Shown piece by piece: positions 58,905-64,000 of a stretch of DNA of 64,000 nt (the first letter of the stretch is position 1; each line of letters starts with the position of its first letter). The translations under genes were made by a program, and so were the position numbers. Below the pieces are notes generated by a model. That model was not told the DNA's origin. It saw only the letters and a list, made by a program, of their open reading frames with translations, and ran no database searches. The stretch covers positions 728,829 through 792,828 of the forward strand of contig CM068540.1 in assembly GCA_035048495.1 (NCBI GenBank), read 5' to 3'. Source of the stretch: Euptelea pleiosperma. Its lineage: Eukaryota; Streptophyta; Magnoliopsida; Ranunculales; Eupteleaceae.

Positions 58905-59247
58905 CATCAACGTTGAAGATGGACCACATTATGAGACATGAGCACACTATTAGAGACCATTGACTATATAGATGTTTTGCCCACCCCTAGTTGGACCAAC
59001 ACACCAAAATTCATCTTGATTAGTAATTTATATCCGTTGGATTAGATTCCTTTTCATGGCTTATTTTCAACGTTGGATTTCTAGCATTATTTTGGTTACT
59101 CAGATTCAAAGGCTAGAAATCACTAATCAAGCCTATTTTTTGTCATGTAAGTTAATCTAGGGATGGGTCAAACATCCATATGGTCAATAGCTTATAATAG
59201 TGTGCCACGTGGCTCACACTGTGGGCTCATCATCAACTTTGAAGATG
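58905..59247. mobile_element. Fold-back MITE, full copy
   Basis: The arms run over about 100 bases each. Left: CATCAACGTTGAAGATGGAC, GAGCACACTATTAGAGACC, ATATAGATGTTTTGCCCACC, TTGATTAGTAATTT. Right (inverse order): AATCACTAATCAAGCC, ATCTAGGGATGGGTCAAACA, TAATAGTGTGCCACGTGGC, CATCATCAACTTTGAAGATG. The centre (about 59035..59125) is unpaired and AT-rich. No coding capacity. Best-preserved member of the family in this window. Confidence 0.85.
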
Positions 59248-59249
59248 GG

Positions 59250-59770
59250 CACCGTCATCTAATTTTTTTCAAGGACAAAGTTATGTGCCACGTGGGGCTC
59301 AATAAATGCTTTCACAAATGAGTTGAAATTTAAAAAAGGAAAGAAGTAATGTTTGTCAATTTAAGAAATTTGAGGGTTATATGATGAATAATATATTTTT
59401 TTTATTTTAATCTTGAATGAGATGCAATTGACGCACTGACGTCAACTGATGATAAAGACTGCAAAGAAAAAAAATGTACGTAAAGTCTGAAGTACCCTTA
59501 AAAAAATAGGGTAATTTAGTAAACCCCCTTGTTTATCAAAAGTAATTTGTAACACCCCCCGATCTTTCTAACTAGAGGAATACCCCCTTTGACCAGATCC
59601 TGTCGCTATAGATTGACACGGCAAGCCACTTGTTTGTCAAAATTTATATGAATAGACCGTTTTGCCCTTCTCTCTATTCTCTTTCTCTCCGGTTCTGTCA
59701 CCGGTTCCGTTTTTATCTCTTCACAACACACAGTGAGAGAGGACCAAAAACGACTTTAGAGGTTTTAGCT
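59250..59770. other. No gene seen
   Basis: No supportable frame between the MITE and the ATPase fragment. Confidence 0.35.
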
Positions 59771-59774
59771 TAGC

Positions 59775-60128
59775 ACTGTTAGTTTATCTGGAGTTTTGAA
59801 TTTCGTTGATGGGCTTTGGTCTTCTTGTGGAGTAGAGAGATTGATAATCTTTAAGGCCAATCACAAGGAGAAGCTTGATCAAGCGTTCCTAAGACAAGGT
59901 CGGATGGACAAGCACATCAACCTTTCATACTGTGGATTCACAATGTTTAAGATTCTAGCGACTACCCATCTCAACATCGACCAACCTCTTGAAGGAGGTA
60001 GAGGAGATGTTGCCTTTGGTTAAGATGACTCTGGCTGACATTGGAGAGATTTTCATGAGTTGTGAGGAAGATGTAGAGATGTTTATGGAGAATGTGGTCG
60101 AGGAGATGAAGAATCGACTGCCGCATGA
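59775..60128 (+). pseudogene. BCS1-like AAA-ATPase fragment
   Basis: The + strand reads SLSGVLNFVDGLWSSCGVER, LIIFKANHKEKLDQAFLRQG and RMDKHINLSYCGFTMFKILA. This matches plant AAA-ATPases of the BCS1/AATP1 group, where the segment carries sensor 1 (N in the NHKE motif) and the LLRPGRMD arginine-finger region (here FLRQGRMD). Near 59988 the frame shifts: the next block, EVEEMLPLVKMTLADIGEIF, MSCEEDVEMFMENVVEEMKN, is one frame over. Walker A and B are absent. There is no intron, as expected because this family is often intronless. It ends where a MITE arm begins. A broken fragment. Confidence 0.85.
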
Positions 60129-60134
60129 TGTTTT

Positions 60135-60400
60135 CCAATCCTTAGGTGGACCTACAAATAAAAAATCAGCCTGATTAGTGATTTCAAACCTTTGGATCTT
60201 TGTACTTCAAATACTGGTCAATAATGCACAGATTTCCACGGTTAAAACCGACCCACGAAAATAACTCAAATCCAATGCCTAGAAATCACTAATCAGGATG
60301 ATTTTTGGTTTGTAGATCCACCTAGGGATTGGCCAATCATACATACGGTTATATATACGGTTAGAGTCCTTTAACAATGTGCTATGTGGGTCCATGAACG
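60135..60400. mobile_element. Fold-back MITE, truncated left arm
   Basis: Left: CCAATCCTTAGGTGGACCTA, AATCAGCCTGATTAGTGATT. Right inverse: AATCACTAATCAGGATG, GTAGATCCACCTAGGGATTG, GTTAGAGTCCTTTAACAATG. The outer part of the left arm is missing and is replaced by the AAA-ATPase fragment. Confidence 0.7.
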
Positions 60401-60484
60401 TTTGTATGTAGTTGCACGTGGTGATCTCGAGTGAAACTTGTGGAAGGTATTTTCATAAATTGAAGCACAATTCGTGGGTGCTTT

Positions 60485-60850
60485 CAAGGGTCGAGTTCCG
60501 GTGACCAACATTTTTGACCAACCCCTTGGTGTACCATCTTAGAGATGAATCAATGGCTGATCTTTGGTGAAGGTGATCTAGATGGTGAGGAGAGATCATC
60601 CTCACAAAAATTCAAATCATTCTGCTATTCATAGACTGGTTTAGAAGTTGAAAAAGACCATCGATATTTACTGTGTAACTTGAAAACCACATTTAACGGG
60701 GTTAGAAATTTCAGAATGGGCTGATTTTTTGTTGGGGTTATCTATATGGAGAGGAGATCATCCTCACCAAAAATCAGCCATTGATTCATCCTCTATGAGG
60801 GTACACCAAGGTGATGGTCACCGGAACCGAATAGGTCAGGGTGCCCTCAC
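60485..60850. mobile_element. Second fold-back MITE family, full copy
   Basis: Left arm: CCGGTGACCAACATTTTTGA, CTTGGTGTACCATCTTAGAG, ATGAATCAATGGCTGATC, GGTGAGGAGAGATCATCCTC. Right arm is the inverse: GGAGAGGAGATCATCCTCAC, CAGCCATTGATTCATCCTCT, GTACACCAAGGTGATGGTCA, CCGG. No coding capacity. The single arm at 54455..54610 is a second member. Confidence 0.75.
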
Positions 60851-61019
60851 AATTCGTGGGGTGAGACTAAAATTTTAGCCCTTGGTATTGTCCCACCGAC
60901 CACTGTTGAAAAGAATATTTTGAAAAGTTCATCCATGGTGCACCGCGGGAAAAGAAAATCTCGGTTATAAAATTTTGATCAGATGGATTAGAGGTACCAT
61001 TTAGAATATTAATCTTTGT

Positions 61020-61195
61020 TTTATCTTTGAACTTTTAAATCACACCGTTAAAAATAAACCTGTGAAAAAGACTCCAATCCAACGGTTAGAACCACTTAAC
61101 CAGGCTATTTTTGGCCTGTCGGTGCACTTAGGGACGGGTCAAACATCCTGCTGTCAGTGGTCTCTAAGAGTGTGCCACGTGGCTCATCTATTCTC
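61020..61195. repeat. Fold-back MITE family, single arm
   Basis: GAACCACTTAACCAGGCTAT, TTGGCCTGTCGGTGCACTTA, GGGACGGGTCAAACATCC, GGTCTCTAAGAGTGTGCCAC and GTGGCTCATC follow the right-arm order. Confidence 0.65.
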
Positions 61196-61199
61196 ATTG

Positions 61200-63265
61200 C
61201 AAGCCGGTCCTTCCGTTGAATTTGATCCTCTCACGGTCACTCCTACTCTTCCCATCTCTTCCCGCCACCAAAGAGAAAATAAAAAGCACACAAGATTCGC
61301 AAGAATAAGGTGAGTTCTCATATCTTCTCTCATTTTTATATTTAGCTTTAATTTGTGGTCTTCTTGTTTTGTCGTTGCATATTTTGATTGCCATGCGTAA
61401 ATTAGTATATCATCGTGCATTTGATGCCCACAAAGTGTTTGATGAATTCTCCCAACCAACTCTCATTGCCTCACAAAAACAGTCTGAATTTTCTACTACT
61501 ATTGCAAACAAACAATGTTTTATGCATCCTAAGATCACCCAAGTACCCATCCTTGGATTTCAATTCATACAAAGATAATAAGAAGGAAGCAAAGCACCTA
61601 CTTATCGACATCGTCCTGGTTGGTGCATTAATAGAGCATATGAAAATCAGCTATATCAGCTCATAACATGTCTCTACATATTTCTTACTCGTACTAGATT
61701 TCCTCTGTGGTCCAAACTCTAATGGATTGAGTGAGCTTAGCGCTTAGGAAACCGCATTAAACACAAAACTGATCCTTCTCTCCTGTTTATTGAGTGCATG
61801 TTTACGAAAAATGCTTCTCCTCCTTAACCTGCACCATGTGATTGGAGTTGGGCAATAACTCCAACACAGAAAAATCACTACTACCCATATGCTTGTGCAT
61901 GCACACATTTAAAAGGTATGGTAGGAGCATTCGATTAGGTCAATATTTGGCGTGTAAGATCTCCGACACCTGCCTGATATCTGTAGGTATGAGGACCATA
62001 GACCGTCCCTTTTGGGTAATGGAAAAGGACCCCAAACACCCATTTTGTTATATTAGAGCTATATAATAAGTTTTCCATATAAATTAAACATGTACATTGT
62101 ATCAGGTGGCGTTTCTATTTGTATTCTTTATTAATAATTTCATGAAAGTATTTATTTAAACATTTCAGAGATGTCATGTTTGAATTTAAGACATGAATTG
62201 AAGTAGCTCATCTAATGTCATATCCTTACTAGACTCTAGGAAAATGGACATTGGCTGTATCCATTAATGTTAGGCAGTATATGGTTGGATGATAGTAGCC
62301 CCTTTAATATTCTATATTTGTGATTTATCATTCTTAGTTATCTCTTTCTGATTTAAAGAAACATAAGGTCTCGGGTGAAAGGACCGTCTTTGTCTTCATA
62401 CAAGCACATATGGAGCACGTGAAGTGGGTGGCACCCACCATTCCATGAATCCCACTCAAGATATCTATTTTGCCAAAAATTGATTCATTTGTTATCCACA
62501 ACTGAGTTATCCAAAGTATTAAGACTTCCATGTCAAGTACCCGCTGCAAAAAAGAGTTTTAGGTCTTCAAATTCCACTGGGCCCTCAGGATTGTCACCTT
62601 CCAAAGCATAACTTTTTGGTCGACTTTCCAGTCGAAAATCCATCGAAGGAGTTAAAATGTTTTATTTTTTTCCACGATTTACTACAACTATTTTTAGCAA
62701 TGTAGTCAACATCGTTAGGTGATATCTAGGTGACAGGGGTCCCTCAGGTGATGTGATAATTTATTTATTTATTATTCATCTGGAAGGTGCAGAACCCAAA
62801 ATGTGTCCACTTTAGACACCAATCTAGACAACCGAATCAATCCGATTTTGATTAAATTTTATGTAATGGTAGATGTGGGAGTCTAATTTTGCAAATAAAA
62901 AAAGCATTGATTTTTGGTTATTTTGCAAGCTTTCATCGTTTTAGGCCTTAAAACAATGTTGAAAGAAAAAGTTGGATAGCTAGATTTATGGGTGTTGTAG
63001 TATTAATTACTATGGACAGTTGAGGTTAGTTTCTTACCTCTTGAGTTATAGCTTTAAAGGTTTTGCTTTTTTAGAAGTAGTTGGTACGAGAGTATTATAA
63101 GGGAGATTATTTTGATTTAGCAATTGAAGATTCTTTTATAGGATTTTAGTTCCTCGGAGAACTTTTGGGTTTCTACTAAAACCTTTACAAGAGGTATTTC
63201 TAGTGAAACCTGGGTACCTCTAAGAAACTTCACTCCTATAGTGATTGGAGTTTTCATCTACCACT
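61200..63265. other. No gene recognised
   Basis: Short frames only, none with family features. Part of the right side may be 3' sequence of the copia element. Confidence 0.35.
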
Positions 63266-63269
63266 CTAA

Positions 63270-64000
63270 TGGTATAACATGGGTTCTTTCTTCAATTTTG
63301 CAACCTCTTCAGCATCATTGCTCGTCACAATGATATCATCAACATAGACTATGAGGGAATGGTGCTCTTCCCCTAATGCTTAACAAACAAGGTATGATCG
63401 GCCTGGCTTTAAGTGTAATCCAGGTTCTTCACTGCCTTAGTAAACCTCTCAAACCATGCTCTGGGAGACTGCTTTAGCCCATACAAGGAATTTTTCAGTC
63501 TGCACACCTTCCTGTCACCTCCTGCTGGTATGAATCCTGAAGGAGGAATCGTGTACACTTTTTCCTTGAGGTCTCTATGAAGAAATGCATTCTTCACATC
63601 AAGTTGATGGAGAGACCACAACTGGTTAGCCGCAAGAGATATAAGCACCCTTATGGAGTTCATCTTCGCAACTAGGGCAAACGCCTCCACATAGTCGATG
63701 CCATATGTCTCTGAGCACCATTTGGCTACCAATCTTGCCTTGGTACTTTCCACTAACCCATCTACCTTATACTTTACAGTATACACCCATCTACATCCAA
63801 CTAGTCTCTTTCCCCTAGGCAAGTTAACCATTTCCCAGGTGTCTTTTTTGTCTAAGGCCCTCATCTCTTCAACCATTGCATCCTTCCACTTAGGATGCCT
63901 CAACCCTTCTGCCACGGAGGAAGGTATAGGAATGGTAGACAACGAAGTAACAAATGACCTGTAAGATGGAGACAAAGACTCATAGGAAATAAACAAAGTT
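63270..64000 (-). pseudogene. Ty1/copia reverse transcriptase, broken, runs off window
   Basis: On the - strand 63996..63409 encodes HPKWKDAMVEEMRALDKKDT, WEMVNLPRGKRLVGCRWVYT, VKYKVDGLVESTKARLVAK, SLHQLDVKNAFLHRDLKEKV and CRLKNSLYGLKQSPRAWFER, the copia-type RVT_2 domain. A TAA follows LDYT, where the frame would continue as SQADHTLFV, and the catalytic block YVDDIIVTSND near 63340 lies in another frame after a further stop and shift. Upstream parts (integrase, gag) would lie beyond position 64000. Confidence 0.9.

Overview
The window is nuclear DNA of a flowering plant. The evidence is plant-type gene structure (long introns with GT-AG borders, a first intron in the 5' UTR), plant protein families (chloroplast type II peroxiredoxin, plant DYRK kinase, BCS1-like AAA-ATPase, a plant-only coiled-coil protein), and a dense load of L1-type LINEs, CACTA, hAT, copia and MITE elements. 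The very long element-filled introns would fit a large, repeat-rich genome such as a magnoliid or other early-diverging lineage, but I cannot name the species.

Two genes look intact and converge. On the + strand, 12328..16294 (four coding exons, 988 aa) encodes a long coiled-coil protein, preceded by a TATA-like box and a 5'-UTR intron. On the - strand, seven coding exons between 41166 and 17752 join without any frame break into a 189-aa tRNA adenosine deaminase of the TAD2/ADAT2 type. Its 570 coding bases are spread over 23.4 kb, and its introns hold most of the mobile DNA in the centre of the window.

Layout. 1-4.9 kb: a roughly 350-bp LTR-like direct repeat flanks broken DYRK kinase exons and a hAT transposase remnant, followed by repeats rich in the AACGG motif. 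4.9-10.6 kb: gene-free, with MITE and dispersed-repeat fragments. 10.7-16.6 kb: coiled-coil gene. 17.7-41.2 kb: TAD2 gene, with a MITE in intron 6, a LINE nested in another LINE in intron 3, a nearly full ORF2 of an L1-type LINE in intron 2, and several 5'-truncated LINEs in intron 1. 44.9-45.9 kb: a decayed plastid peroxiredoxin fragment, a fold-back MITE and a LINE 3' end. 46.0-50.5 kb: a decayed CACTA (En/Spm) element. 52.2-56.1 kb: a stretch bounded by CACTA-like ends that contains unidentified gene-like exons. 56-62 kb: MITEs, a tandem repeat and a BCS1-like ATPase fragment. 63.3-64 kb: a broken copia polymerase running off the window.

The two intact genes need not be functionally linked; TAD2 acts on tRNA wobble adenosines with its partner TAD3, which is not in this window. 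I found no tRNA or rRNA gene, CRISPR array, or convincing new defence or biosynthetic system. The most informative signals are the gene architecture of TAD2, transposon nesting with visible target-site duplications, captured or broken gene fragments, and a duplicated splice donor in the coiled-coil gene.
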